Assembly: GCA_016713725.1 (NCBI GenBank)
Contig: JADJOO010000015.1
Coordinates: forward strand, 1-64,000
Length of the DNA: 64,000 bases
DNA from: Pseudomonadota bacterium
GTDB taxonomy: Bacteria > Pseudomonadota > Gammaproteobacteria > Steroidobacterales > Steroidobacteraceae
Reading direction: 5' to 3'
The notes beneath the pieces were generated by a model. The model made no database searches, was not told the origin of the DNA, and saw nothing but the letters and a program-made list of their open reading frames with translations. Below, one piece after another: positions 26,168-35,569 of the stretch (the stretch's first letter is position 1; each line of letters begins with the position of its first letter). The translations under genes and the position numbers were made by a program.

Positions 26168-26229
26168 GGAAAATAGGGGACGCTCACCTATTTCGCGGCT
26201 GCGAAATAGGTGAGCGTCCCCTATTTTCC
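26168..26229. repeat. REP-like element, perfect 29-bp inverted repeat
   Basis: The arms 26168-26196 and 26201-26229 are perfectly complementary around a GGCT loop. Each carries GGGACGCTCACCTATTTC. It ends at the base before the stop codon of the dihydroorotate dehydrogenase gene and begins 15 bases before the oxidoreductase start, so it fills the whole spacer between two leftward genes. Confidence 0.92.
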
Positions 26230-27197
26230 TCAGCAAGCGCAGGCCATGACCGTCTTCTTCGGTGCGTCCAGCGCGCCTACGAGAGCGTGCACCCCGGCGA
26301 AGCGGTTTGCGGCGAGGTACTCCGCGATGCCCGCATTGATCTTCCTGCAAACCAGTGGCTCGTAGAACAACGCGGTACCGACGCCAACGGTCGTCGCGCC
26401 CGCGATAATGAACTCGAGCGCATCGTCCGCGCTGCAGATACCGCCCTGGCCGATGATCGGCACGTTGTGCGGGCGCGCGACCTCGGCGACCTGCATCACC
26501 TTCAGCAGCGCAATAGGCTTGATCGCCGGCCCGGAAAGGCCGCCCTGGATGTTGCCGATGACCGGCTTGCGCGACTTCACGTCGATGGCCATGCCCATCA
26601 CGGTGTTGATGACCGCGAGCGCATCGCTGCCCGCTTCGATGCAGCGCCGCGCGTTTTCCCTGATGTCGGTCTGGTTCGGTGACAGCTTCGTGATGAGCGG
26701 CTTCTTCGTCACGCGCCGGCACGCTTCGACCACGCGGGCCGACATGTCGGGCGAATTGCCGAACTGCACCCCGCCTTCCTTGATGTTGGGACAGGAGATG
26801 TTCAGCTCGATCGCGTCGATCGTCGACTCGTCGAAACGGCGCGTCACCTCGACGTAGTCCTCGATCGTCGAGCCGCAGACGTTGGCGAAGAACGTCGTCT
26901 CGGTGAAGTCGAGCGTGGGCAGGATCCGGTCGATCACGTAATCGGCGCCAGGGTTCTGCAAACCGATGGCATTGAGCATCCCCATCGGCGTTTCGTAGAC
27001 GCGATGCGGTGGATTGCCGAGCCGCGGCTCGCGCGTCGTGCCCTTCAGCACGATCGCACCGACGTCGCGGTTCGAGAACCCTCCACCCGCGTGTACTCCT
27101 CGCCGAAACCGACGCACCCTGACAGCAGGACGATCGGAGAAGCGAGCCGGAGACCGCAGAAATCGACGGCCAGCGACGTATCCAGGGGGGCGTGCAT
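26230..27197 (-). CDS. Dihydroorotate dehydrogenase, class 1-like (one-base frameshift)
   Basis: This is an FMN-binding TIM-barrel enzyme of the PyrD class 1 group. The N-terminus MHAPLDTSLAVDFCGLRLAS, SPIVLLSGCVGFGEEYTRVEG and the rest, FSNRDVGAIVLKGTT onwards, lie in two frames. They meet at about 27079-27083, where one G restored to a GGG run rejoins them. Catalytic and FMN features are ELNISCPNIKEGG (Cys base of class 1B), ITKLSPN, DALAVINTVMG, GGLSGPAIKPIALL and IIGQGGICSADDA. It would oxidise dihydroorotate to orotate in pyrimidine synthesis. No PyrK subunit gene is adjacent, and a separate class 2 PyrD elsewhere is likely in this lineage. Confidence 0.85.
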
Positions 27198-27280
27198 GCC
27201 TGGATTGTAAATGAAATCAACGCGCCGTCCGACGGCGGGGCGGGCCGGACGTAAGCAGCCCCGACCCGTCGCGGGTGGCC

Positions 27281-27709
27281 TCAGCCTGCGATGAAGCGTT
27301 CGAGGTGCTCGATCGTCTGGTCCTGTTCCTCGATCACCACGCGCACGAGGTCGCCGATCGAGATCATGCCGACCATGCGTCCGTCCTGCATGACTGGCAG
27401 GTGACGGATCCGCTTCTCGGTCATGACCTGCATGCACTGGCGCACGCCATCGTCGGGCGTGACCGTCACTACCGGCGCACTCATGATTTGCCAGACTGGT
27501 GTCTCGGCCGAGGAACGGCCGAGCAGGATCACCTTGCGGGCGTAGTCGCGTTCAGAAACCACCCCGACGAGTTCGCCGCCGCGAGTGACGGGCAGCGCGC
27601 CCACGTGCTTGTCAGCCATCAACTGGATAGCTTCGAGCACCGGTTCGTCGGCATCCACCGACCAGACCAGGTGTCCCTTGCGTCCGAGAAGTTGCTTGAC
27701 GTACACCAT
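27281..27709 (-). CDS. Two-CBS-domain protein
   Basis: The 142 residues consist of a CBS pair: residues about 1-60 (DEPVLEAIQLMADKHVGALPV, GVVSERDYARKVIL) and about 70-135 (TVTPDDGVRQCMQVMTEKRIRHLPV, VGMISIGDLVRVVIEEQ). CBS pairs bind adenosyl nucleotides and regulate partner proteins; nothing here tells which. It is divergent from trmL with about 60 bases between them. Confidence 0.88.
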   Translation of the reverse strand: MVYVKQLLGRKGHLVWSVDADEPVLEAIQLMADKHVGALPVTRGGELVGVVSERDYARKVILLGRSSAETPVWQIMSAPVVTVTPDDGVRQCMQVMTEKRIRHLPVMQDGRMVGMISIGDLVRVVIEEQDQTIEHLERFIAG

Positions 27710-27771
27710 GCGAGAATCCCCCGGTCAATCCGTGCGCGCGAGGCCGTCCCGCGAGCGTCACACCCGATTCT

Positions 27772-28251
27772 ATGCCACTGCACGTCGTCCTGTTCGAACC
27801 CGAGATCCCGCCCAACACCGGCAACGTCATCCGGCTGTGCGCGAACACGGGTGCCTGCCTGCACCTCGTGCAGCCGCTCGGGTTCCGGCTCGATGCGCGA
27901 TCCGTGCAGCGATCCGGCCTGGATTACCACGAGCTGGCCGAGGTTCGCGTGCATGCAGACCTCAGGTCCTGCCTGGCTTCGTTGCCAGCCGCGGGGGAGG
28001 ATGGCGATCCGCCGCACTGGTTCGCGCTGACGACCCGAGGGCAGACCGCGTATGACACGGTCAGTTACGCGGCCGGGGATGTCGTCGTGTTCGGTCCCGA
28101 GACGCGCGGACTGCCGGAGTCGGTGCTGGGTGACTGTCCGCCCGAGCGGCGCCTCCGGATTCCGATGCGACCGGGCGCCCGCAGCCTGAACCTGTCGAAC
28201 GCCGTCGCCGTGGTGGTCTACGAGGCCTGGCGGCAACTGGCCTGGCGCTGA
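27772..28251 (+). CDS. trmL: tRNA (cytidine/uridine-34-2'-O)-methyltransferase
   Basis: This 159-residue SPOUT methyltransferase uses SAM to methylate the wobble ribose of tRNA-Leu. Motif 1 EPEIPPNTGNVIRLCANTG, motif 2 VVFGPETRGLPE and motif 3 IPMRPGARSLNLSNAVAVV form the knotted SAM site, and the length is normal for TrmL. It is convergent with gpsA. Confidence 0.93.
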   Translation: MPLHVVLFEPEIPPNTGNVIRLCANTGACLHLVQPLGFRLDARSVQRSGLDYHELAEVRVHADLRSCLASLPAAGEDGDPPHWFALTTRGQTAYDTVSYAAGDVVVFGPETRGLPESVLGDCPPERRLRIPMRPGARSLNLSNAVAVVVYEAWRQLAWR

Positions 28252-28275
28252 GCGCGCAGGTTCAACCCAGGCTGG

Positions 28276-29314
28276 TTACTGCGTCTCCGACTTCACCGCG
28301 CGGCCCATCAGCGCCGCCACGGCTGCCGCGCGGCGCGAGGCCCTCGTAGATGACGCGGCAGATCTGCTCCGCGATCGGCATCTCGACCTGGTGATTGCTC
28401 GCGACGTTGCGCACTGCCCGCGCCGCGAGCACGCCTTCGACCACTTGCCCGATCTCGCGTTGTGCTTCGGCCGTGGACTTGCCCGCTGCGAGCGCGAGTC
28501 CGAAGCGGCGGTTGCGCGACTGGTCGTCGGTGCAGGTCAGCACGAGATCGCCGAGGCCGGCGAGCCCCATGAACGTGTCTTTGTCCGCGCCGAGCGCGAC
28601 ACCGAGCCGCATCATCTCCGCGAGGCCGCGCGTGATGAGCGCGACGCGCGTGTTGGCGCCGAAGCCGAGGCCGTCCGAAATGCCGGCACCGATCGCCAGC
28701 ACGTTCTTCGTCGCACCACCCACCTCGACACCGATGACGTCGGTCGATGCGTACGCGCGGAAATGCTGTCCGGAGAGCGCACGCGCCAATGCCAGCGCGT
28801 AGGCCTGGTCGCGCGAGGCAACCGTCATCGCGGTGGGCAGGCCCAGCCCGACCTCGCGGGCGAACGTTGGTCCTGACAACACGGCTTTCGGCACGGCGTT
28901 GCCCAGGACTTCGTTCGCCACCTGGTGCGGCAGCTTGCCCGAGTCGAGCTCGAAGCCCTTGGTCGCCCACGCAACGCGCATGCCGTTGCGCAGCAGCGGG
29001 GCAACGTGCTCGAGGCATTCACGGAATCCGTGGCTCGGCACGGCGATCAGCAATTCCTGCGCCGCCGCGACGGCACGCGCAAGGTCGGGCTCGACACGGA
29101 GCGATGCGGGAAACGGCGTCAGCGGCAGATAGCGCGTGTTGCAGCGCGCGGCCGCCAGGTCCGCCATCTGCGCGGCATTGCGACCCCAAAGCACCGTCTG
29201 ATGTCCGGTGCGCGCCAGGTGCACGGCGAGCGCCGTGCCCCACGAGCCGGCGCCGAGCACGGCCATCGCCGGACGTGCCACGGCTTCGACCGCCGCATCC
29301 TTCGAGGTCGTCAC
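28276..29314 (-). CDS. gpsA: Glycerol-3-phosphate dehydrogenase [NAD(P)+] (3' frameshift)
   Basis: This cytosolic enzyme reduces dihydroxyacetone phosphate to sn-glycerol-3-phosphate for phospholipid synthesis. The NAD(P) motif AVLGAGSWGTALA, the catalytic-lysine region GVEVGGATKNVLAIGAGISDG and the late block MPIAEQICRVIYEGLAPR are present. After that the frame turns to GSRGGADGPRG. Removing one G at about 28328 gives the expected end AAVAALMGRAVKSETQ and a TAA at 28276. The start is uncertain: a GTG at 29314 gives a short N-terminal extension, whereas the ATG at 29266 sits directly before the nucleotide-binding strand. It is the last gene of the rhodanese-grxC-secB-gpsA operon. Confidence 0.9.
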
Positions 29315-29333
29315 GCGGCGTCTTCGGCGCGTC

Positions 29334-29825
29334 TCAGTTGACCGAGGCGGCGCCCGGCTGTTGCGCAGCCGCCTGTTGCGCGGCGACGCGGGCATGCAGG
29401 GCTTCGAACGTCACGAGCGGCAGCAGGAACGGCGGGAAACCGCCCTTCGTCACCAGTTCAGAGACCGTCGAACGCGCGTACGACAGCAGGTAGTTCGGCG
29501 CCATGATCGTGAGGACCTGCGCGACGTCGGTCGCGACCAGGTTCTTGACCAGGAACGCGCCGGCCTGCTGCAGTTCGAGCAGCCAGACCACCTTGTCGCC
29601 GGCCTTGGCTTCGAGGTGCACCTGCACGACGACTTCGTGCAGGTCCTGTGCAAGGGCGGTCGCGCGGGTGGAGATATTGAGGTTCACCGCCGGCTGGCCT
29701 TCGAGGCCGCCGACGAATGGACCGTGCGGGGATTCGAACGAACAGTCCTTGAGGTAAACGACCTGCGGCGTCACCACCGGGGCATTGGGGTCGACGGCGG
29801 GCGTTGCGGCGTTCTGGTCGGTCAT
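29334..29825 (-). CDS. secB: Protein-export chaperone SecB
   Basis: This 163-residue cytosolic tetrameric chaperone keeps preproteins unfolded and hands them to SecA. Conserved segments are PQVVYLKDCSFESPHGPF, AGAFLVKNL-type strand, IMAPNYLLSYARSTVSELV and GGFPPFLLPLVTFEAL. The start MTDQNAATPAVD was chosen as the one giving the usual acidic N-terminus. It sits between grxC and gpsA, the standard gammaproteobacterial order. Confidence 0.96.
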   Translation of the reverse strand: MTDQNAATPAVDPNAPVVTPQVVYLKDCSFESPHGPFVGGLEGQPAVNLNISTRATALAQDLHEVVVQVHLEAKAGDKVVWLLELQQAGAFLVKNLVATDVAQVLTIMAPNYLLSYARSTVSELVTKGGFPPFLLPLVTFEALHARVAAQQAAAQQPGAASVN

Positions 29826-29853
29826 CGCGGAAGATTCCTTGTAACTACGTGGT

Positions 29854-30129
29854 TCAGGCGCGGCCGAGCAGCTTGTCGAGCTCGCCGGCCTTGTCGAGGG
29901 CATAGAGGTCGTCGAAGCCGCCGACGTGGCGGTCGCCGATGAAAATCTGTGGGACGGTGCGGCGGCCGCCGCTGCGCTTCAGCATGAGGTCGCGGCCCGT
30001 CGCGTCTTCGTCGACCTTGACCTCGCTGAAGGCGACGCCCTTGCGCTGGAGCAAGCCACGCGCGCGGTCGCAGTACGGACACCAGCCCGTCGAATACATC
30101 GTGATTTCAGGCTGGGCGGTAACGTTCAT
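29854..30129 (-). CDS. grxC: Glutaredoxin 3
   Basis: This 91-residue thioredoxin-fold protein reduces disulfides with glutathione. The active site CPYC is at residues 17-20, with TVPQIFIGDRHVGGFDDL forming the cis-Pro and glutathione-binding part. Its ATG overlaps the stop of the upstream rhodanese gene, so the two are translationally coupled. Confidence 0.95.
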   Translation of the reverse strand: MNVTAQPEITMYSTGWCPYCDRARGLLQRKGVAFSEVKVDEDATGRDLMLKRSGGRRTVPQIFIGDRHVGGFDDLYALDKAGELDKLLGRA

Positions 30130-30584
30130 GCCTTGGTTCCGTCGTGCCGGGACTTGCCGCCGCCTTCCTTGACGAGCGGCAGGTTCTCGGCGCGCCAGGC
30201 CTGCACGCCGCCGCGGAGGTTGACCACGTTCGTGAATCCCTGCGCCTGCAGCACCCGGGCTGCGGCACCCGAGCGCATGCCGCTTTCGCAGCACGTGATC
30301 ACGACCTTGTCCTTGAAGCGCTTGAGCGTCTCCGCGGCCTGGGCGACCTGGTCCTGCGGCACGTGCCGGGCATCCAGGATGTGACCGGAGTCGAACTCGG
30401 CCTGCGAGCGGACGTCGACCAGCAGCGCGCCCTGGTTCATCAGTCGCACGGCTTCGGTGGGTCCGACGGCCTGCCCCCCGGAGCGGGAGCGGCTGAATTC
30501 GTACGCGGCGAGGGCCAGGGCGAGGACCACCGTGCCGCCAACCAGCAGGGGATGGCGGGCGGCATATTCGAGAAGACGATCCAT
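30126..30584 (-). CDS. Membrane-anchored rhodanese-like protein (YibN type)
   Basis: The protein has 152 residues from MDRLLEYAARHP. One membrane helix at about 12-28 is followed by a rhodanese domain with LLVDVRSQAEFDSGHI and the active-site loop CESGMRS (Cys99, preceded by Cys98). Rhodaneses carry sulfane sulfur on this Cys. It is the first gene of the operon with grxC, secB and gpsA, the position of YibN in Escherichia coli. The domain should be cytosolic or periplasmic depending on helix orientation, which I cannot decide. Confidence 0.88.
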   Translation of the reverse strand: MDRLLEYAARHPLLVGGTVVLALALAAYEFSRSRSGGQAVGPTEAVRLMNQGALLVDVRSQAEFDSGHILDARHVPQDQVAQAAETLKRFKDKVVITCCESGMRSGAAARVLQAQGFTNVVNLRGGVQAWRAENLPLVKEGGGKSRHDGTKA

Positions 30585-30695
30585 CAGGGAGACCGGCAAA
30601 AAGGGGCGCGAATTATAGCAGTCCCTGCCGACAGGCTAGACTTGTGCGGATTTGTCACCCTCGCCGCCTCAGTGAACCGCAGCAAACACCGCCTG

Positions 30696-31965
30696 ATGCC
30701 CGCATTTTCCCCCACCCCGCCGCACGTTGCGCCGCCGGTCCGCCCCCTGGTGCGGCTGGTTCGCGCTCGATTCGGGCAGGCCCTTGCCGGGTTGGTGGCG
30801 GCGGTGCTGGTCCTGGCACCAGGGCCAGGTCCTGGCGGCGGTGAAGCAGACGCCGGCGCAGAAAGAGGCCGAGCTGCGCAAGCTCAACCAGCGGATCGAC
30901 AAGGTCCGCAAGACCGTCAACGAGGACGTGCAGAAGCGGGACAAGCTGTCCGGGCAGCTGCGCGACGCCGAACTCGGCGTCCAGTCGGCTCGCAAGGAAC
31001 TCGACGAAATCCGGGCGCAGCGACTGGCGGTGGAAGCGCGCGTGCGCGAGCTCGAAGCGGAGCAGTTGCGCCGCGAACAGGAGCTGGATGGGGAACGCGC
31101 CGAGCTGGCAGGAGAGCTGCGGACGGCCTATGTGAACGGCCGTGAGGAGCAGCTGAAACTTCTTTTGAATCAGGAGGATCCGTCGAATTTCGGGCGCATG
31201 CTCGCGTACTACGGCTATTTCGGCCGCGCCAGGGCGGACCGCATCCGCGGCATTCAGGACCAGCTCGAGCACCTGGCGCTGGTCCGCGAAAAGATCGTGG
31301 CCGAAAAGACCCGGATCGAGACACTCGAGCAACAGCGCGAGCGGCGAGTGGCCGACCTCAAGTCGTCACAGGACAAGCGCGCCCAGGCCGTGCGCGCGAT
31401 CGATCAGCAGATCAAGGCCCGGGGCGGCGAGCTGAAGCAGCTGCAGTCCCAGGCGAAGACAGTCGAACGGCTCATCGTCGAGCTGCGCAAAGCCATTGAA
31501 CGCTCGCAGCAGGCCCAGCCCGCGCGCAGGGGCGGTTCGACGGGCACGGTGGCGCAACAGGCCCCTTTCGAGCCCCTGCGCGGCAAGCTGCCGTGGCCGG
31601 TGCAGGACGGGAAGGTCATCGCCAGGTTCGGTCAGTCCCGCGCGGGTGGCTCGATGCGCTGGCAGGGCATGCTGATCGGGACGGACCGCGGCGCCCGGGT
31701 ACGCGCTCCTTACGCCGGGCGCGTCGTATATGGCGACTGGCTGCCGGGTATGGGGCTGATGCTCGTCATCGATCACGGTGGCGGCTACATGAGCCTCTAC
31801 GGTCACAACGAGGAACTGTTCCGCAAAGTCGGCGAGTCCGTCGTGGCCGGGGACGTCATCGGTTCCGTCGGCGACTCCGGCGGCCACAGCCAGCCAGCGC
31901 TGTACTTCGAGGTCCGTCGCGGCAGGACGCCGGTCGACCCGCAGACCTGGCTCACCCGGAAATAG
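30696..31965 (+). CDS. envC: Murein hydrolase activator EnvC (signal peptide frameshifted)
   Basis: This periplasmic coiled-coil protein recruits and activates cell-division amidases. The signal peptide (MPAFSPTPPHVAPPVRPLVR through GLVAAVLVLAPG) lies in one frame and the mature protein (QVLAAVKQTPAQKEAELRK onward) in the next. One surplus base at about 30822-30826 separates them. A long coiled coil covers roughly mature residues 10-240, followed by a LytM/M23 domain from LRGKLPWPV. Its metal ligands are degenerate (WQGMLIGTD instead of HxGxD, LYFEVR instead of HxHxE), as in activators rather than true endopeptidases. A GGDEF-EAL gene and ctpA follow on the same strand. Confidence 0.88.
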
Positions 31966-32051
31966 GCTCTGCATCACGGTTTGGCCCCCCCCTTTTTCTG
32001 TATCATCCGGTTCCAGATCAAATTCGTTGCCCAGGGCACGGGCTGGGACCG

Positions 32052-34286
32052 ATGGCCTCAAACGCAGAACAATTCTCGGACGCACCCGCACCGTTGAGCG
32101 GCACATCGCTCGACCCGTACGGGCAGCTGCTGAAGATGCTGCTGCCGCGCGCACAATCGATCGTCGTCTACGACCGTCTCGGCGTGACGGTGTGGGCGAG
32201 CGGGGACAGCGACGACATCGAGCTGCAAGCCCTGCAGCAGGATGCCCAGGCCGCCGAACTCGTGGAGCCCGGTGCGCTGGGTAGCGGCTTCGCGGAGTCG
32301 CTGCCGGGCGAGCAGGTCGCCTACGTGTTCGTGCTGCGCAGTGGCGACGGTGCGATGCTCGGCGTCGTCGGCATGGCGAGTCGCGAGTCGAACCGCGATC
32401 CCCGGCCATTCACGCTGGTGCATGGACTGTTGCGGCCGGCGCTGCAGTGCCTCGAGCGCGAACTCGCGTCGCAGTCCAGCATCGGCAACCTGCAGCGCAG
32501 CCTCGTGGTGCGCGATCGTGACCTCGAGTTGCTGCTCGGTGCGGCGCAGGAGGAGTCCGACGGCGGCGACTCCACGGACGACTTCGCGAAGCTGGTCCAG
32601 AGTTGCGTCGATCATCTCGGCTGCGCCGTCGGCGCACTCCTGATCCCGGACAAGAACATCGCCGTGTGTCGCACCGCGACCGACACGCCGCCGCGCGCGG
32701 GTGCCGACGTCCTGACGCGCACGCATCGCCAGGTGCTCGGCTGGGCCCAGCTGCACCGCCAGACGATGACGTCCAACGTCCCGCACGACTCCGGCCCGTT
32801 TGCCAACGTTCCGTACAAGATACTTGCCTGTCCCGTGATGCATGGCGCCCAGCGCGTGCACGGCGTGCTGGTGCTGTTCAAGCGCCTGCATTCGCCGGAC
32901 TTCGACCTGCGCCAGGTGCGCATCGTCGAACTGCTCGGGCGCCGCGTCGCCTACATCCTGATGAACTCGTACGATCCGTCGACAGGCCTGCTGACGCGGC
33001 CCGCCTTCGAGAAGCGCACGAACGCCGTGCTGACGCCGCAGACTCTGCAGAAGGACAATTGCGTCATCTACGTCGACATCGACCGCCTGCACGTGCTGAA
33101 CGAGAACCTCGGCATGCACGTGGGTGACTCGGTGATCGTGCGCGTCGCCGAGAGCATCCGGCAGAGCCTTGCGCCGCGCATGCTGGCGGCCCGCATCTCT
33201 GGCGACCGTTTCGCCATCTTCGTGCCCGAGACGTCGATCGAAACGACGGAGGACATTGCCGAGAACCTGCGGCTGTCGTTCGAGCGGCTCGGCTTCCTGC
33301 GCGAGCGGCAGCAGGTCGAAGTGACCGCCAGCCTCGGCGTGGCGAACATCGTCGAGGGCAATCATCCGCTGTCGCATGCGCTCGCGTCCGCCGAGATCGC
33401 CTGCAAGGCCGCGAAAGATCGCGGCCGCAACCGGGTCGAAACCTATTACGACGGCGACCAGAGCATCGTCCGCCGCTACACCGACCTTACGCTCATCGGC
33501 ACTGTGCGCTCGGCGTTGCTGGACCAGCGCTTCAGGCTCGAGGCGCAGACCGTCGTGCCGTTTGGCGATGCGCCCGCGACGCCGAAGTTCGAGTTGCTGC
33601 TGCGCATGAGCAACGAGCAGGGCGAGAGCGTGCCGCCGGAAAAATTCCTCTCGGCCGCGGAACGTTACCAGCTGGCGCCAGCCATCGACCGCTGGGTCGT
33701 GCGCCGCACGATCGAGATGCTGACCCCGCACGCGGCAAGACTGCAGGAGCTGCAGGCCTGTTTTGCGGTGAACATTTCCGGGCAGTCCCTCGGCGACGCG
33801 GAATTCGCCGCCTTCATGGACACCGTGTTGCGCGACGGCAAGCTGCCGCGTGGACTGTTGTCGTTCGAGGTCACCGAGACGGCGGCCGTCGCGAACATCG
33901 TCCGGGCGGAGGCCCTGATCCGCCGGCTGCGGGAACTCGGCAGCGACGTCGCGCTCGACGATTTCGGTCGCGGTCTCAGCTCCCTCACCTACCTGAAGAC
34001 GCTGCCGGTCACGCACCTGAAGATCGACGGCATTTTCGTGCGCGACGTCGTGACGGACGACCGCTCGCAGGCGATGCTGAGCGCGATCGTCCAGCTCGCC
34101 CGGGCCATGAAGCTCAAGACCGTGGCGGAATGCGTCGAAAGCGAGGCCATCTGGCAGGCTACCCGGTCCCTGGGGGTCGACTACGGGCAGGGCTTTTACA
34201 TCGGACGGCCCATGCCGCTCGAGGGTGTGCTCGGCACACTGGTTGGCGCTAACATGGAGTGCTCCGCCGGAACCAGGACCGCCTGA
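32052..34286 (+). CDS. GAF-GGDEF-EAL c-di-GMP signalling protein
   Basis: This is a 744-residue soluble protein. Residues about 20-130 look sensory, a GAF domain is at about 170-300, a GGDEF domain at about 310-450 with the active motif replaced by SGDRF (383-387), and an EAL domain at about 465-730. The EAL domain keeps the catalytic elements: ELL at Glu514, VNISGQSL, FEVTETAAV, LDDFGRGLSSLTYLK, LKIDGIFV and TVAECVE. Probably the cyclase is dead and the phosphodiesterase active, degrading c-di-GMP. No membrane segment is seen. The gene lies between envC and ctpA on the same strand. Confidence 0.88.
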   Translation: MASNAEQFSDAPAPLSGTSLDPYGQLLKMLLPRAQSIVVYDRLGVTVWASGDSDDIELQALQQDAQAAELVEPGALGSGFAESLPGEQVAYVFVLRSGDGAMLGVVGMASRESNRDPRPFTLVHGLLRPALQCLERELASQSSIGNLQRSLVVRDRDLELLLGAAQEESDGGDSTDDFAKLVQSCVDHLGCAVGALLIPDKNIAVCRTATDTPPRAGADVLTRTHRQVLGWAQLHRQTMTSNVPHDSGPFANVPYKILACPVMHGAQRVHGVLVLFKRLHSPDFDLRQVRIVELLGRRVAYILMNSYDPSTGLLTRPAFEKRTNAVLTPQTLQKDNCVIYVDIDRLHVLNENLGMHVGDSVIVRVAESIRQSLAPRMLAARISGDRFAIFVPETSIETTEDIAENLRLSFERLGFLRERQQVEVTASLGVANIVEGNHPLSHALASAEIACKAAKDRGRNRVETYYDGDQSIVRRYTDLTLIGTVRSALLDQRFRLEAQTVVPFGDAPATPKFELLLRMSNEQGESVPPEKFLSAAERYQLAPAIDRWVVRRTIEMLTPHAARLQELQACFAVNISGQSLGDAEFAAFMDTVLRDGKLPRGLLSFEVTETAAVANIVRAEALIRRLRELGSDVALDDFGRGLSSLTYLKTLPVTHLKIDGIFVRDVVTDDRSQAMLSAIVQLARAMKLKTVAECVESEAIWQATRSLGVDYGQGFYIGRPMPLEGVLGTLVGANMECSAGTRTA

Positions 34287-35569
34287 CCCAAGTGACTGCC
34301 CGTTCGCACCTCCTGCTGGCCGCCACGGCCGGCGTTGCCCTCGGGTACGGCCTCGCCCGTGCACCGCAGTGGTTTGCTGCCCCGCCGGCGGTCCCGGCCG
34401 CCGTGGCCGTGACCACCGCGAGCCCGGTCGCCGGCCATCAGCTGCTCGACGAAGTGGTGGGCCGCATCCGTCGCGAATACGTGCAACGTGTCCCCAACTC
34501 GGCCTTCGACGAGGCCGCGGTCAAGGGCATCGTCTCCTACCTCGATCCGCATTCCGCTTTTCTCGACGCCGCCGCCTACGACGAGATGCGTGCCACGACG
34601 ACCGGCAGCTACACCGGCGTGGGTATCGAGGTTTCGGCCCAGGATGGCCGCGTGGTCGTCGTGACGCCGATCGAAGGATCGCCCGCTGCGAAAGCCGGCG
34701 TGCATTCCGGCGACATCGTGCTTGCCGTCAACGACCAGCCCGTCACTGCCGACAGTCTCGACGAGACGATCGGCCGCATGCGCGGCGTGACGGGCACCCA
34801 GGTCAAGCTCGCAGTCGGTCGCAAGGGCGAACCGGAACCGCTGGTGTTCACGCTCGAACGCGGCGAAGTGCACGTGCATTCGGTCCGCGCGGAGCCGCTG
34901 CCGGGCCATTTCGGCTACGTCCGCATCACGCAGTTCAGCGACTCCACGCCGGACGACCTGGTGCAGGCCCTGTCGATGCTGGTGCACCCGGCGCCGCAGT
35001 CGGCGTTCCGCCCGCTGCGCGGCCTCGTGCTCGACCTGCGGGGCAATCCGGGCGGCGTGCTCGAAGCAGCCGTCAGCATCGCCGATGCCTTCCTCGATTC
35101 CGGCGTGATCGTGCGCGCCGACGGGCGCACGCCCGCGTCCCGTTTCGAAATGTCCGCGACACCGGGTGATGCGCTCGATGGCCAGCCGCTGGTCGTGCTG
35201 GTCGACGGCGGTTCGGCGTCGGGGTCGGAGATCGTTGCCGGCGCGCTGCGTGACCACGGCCGCGCGACCTTGATGGGCGAGCGCACCTTCGGCAAAGGCT
35301 CCGTGCAGACGGTGATCCCGTTGCGCGACGGCCAGGCGCTGAAGCTCACGACCTCGCTTTATTTCACGCCGTCAGGCACGTCGATACACGAACGCGGGAT
35401 CGAACCTGACATCGCGATCGGTCCGACGATCGTCGGCCAGCCACGGCACGCGCCGGTCGTGCCGATGAAGGATGCCGCTGTCCTCACGGCCCTGCAGTAC
35501 CTGAAGGACCGCGGGCTCGGCACGCACTACGCGGCGGTCAAGACCACGTCAGCCGCGCAGCAGCGCTGA
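34259..35569 (+). CDS. Carboxy-terminal processing peptidase (S41, CtpA type)
   Basis: This 436-residue exported protease has an N-terminal signal/anchor (LLLAATAGVALGYGLA), a PDZ domain at about 120-205 (GVGIEVSAQDGRVVVVTPIEG, AGVHSGDIVLAVN) and a peptidase domain with the nucleophile in GGSASGSE (Ser321) and general base in RTFGKGSVQT (Lys346), 25 residues apart as usual. Two GTG starts are possible, at 34259 (overlapping the upstream gene by 28 bases) or 34292. CtpA/Prc proteases trim periplasmic proteins, including cell-wall hydrolase regulators, which fits its place near envC. Confidence 0.9.
   Translation: MLRRNQDRLTQVTARSHLLLAATAGVALGYGLARAPQWFAAPPAVPAAVAVTTASPVAGHQLLDEVVGRIRREYVQRVPNSAFDEAAVKGIVSYLDPHSAFLDAAAYDEMRATTTGSYTGVGIEVSAQDGRVVVVTPIEGSPAAKAGVHSGDIVLAVNDQPVTADSLDETIGRMRGVTGTQVKLAVGRKGEPEPLVFTLERGEVHVHSVRAEPLPGHFGYVRITQFSDSTPDDLVQALSMLVHPAPQSAFRPLRGLVLDLRGNPGGVLEAAVSIADAFLDSGVIVRADGRTPASRFEMSATPGDALDGQPLVVLVDGGSASGSEIVAGALRDHGRATLMGERTFGKGSVQTVIPLRDGQALKLTTSLYFTPSGTSIHERGIEPDIAIGPTIVGQPRHAPVVPMKDAAVLTALQYLKDRGLGTHYAAVKTTSAAQQR

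Noticed and set aside
30144..31145. 333-codon frame spanning the rhodanese gene and envC start
   Set aside because: Only its part from 30696 to about 30822 is real (the EnvC signal peptide); the rest is antisense or out of frame.
31966..32051. Terminator after envC (C run followed by T run)
   Set aside because: There is a C8-T5 tract but no stem-loop before it.
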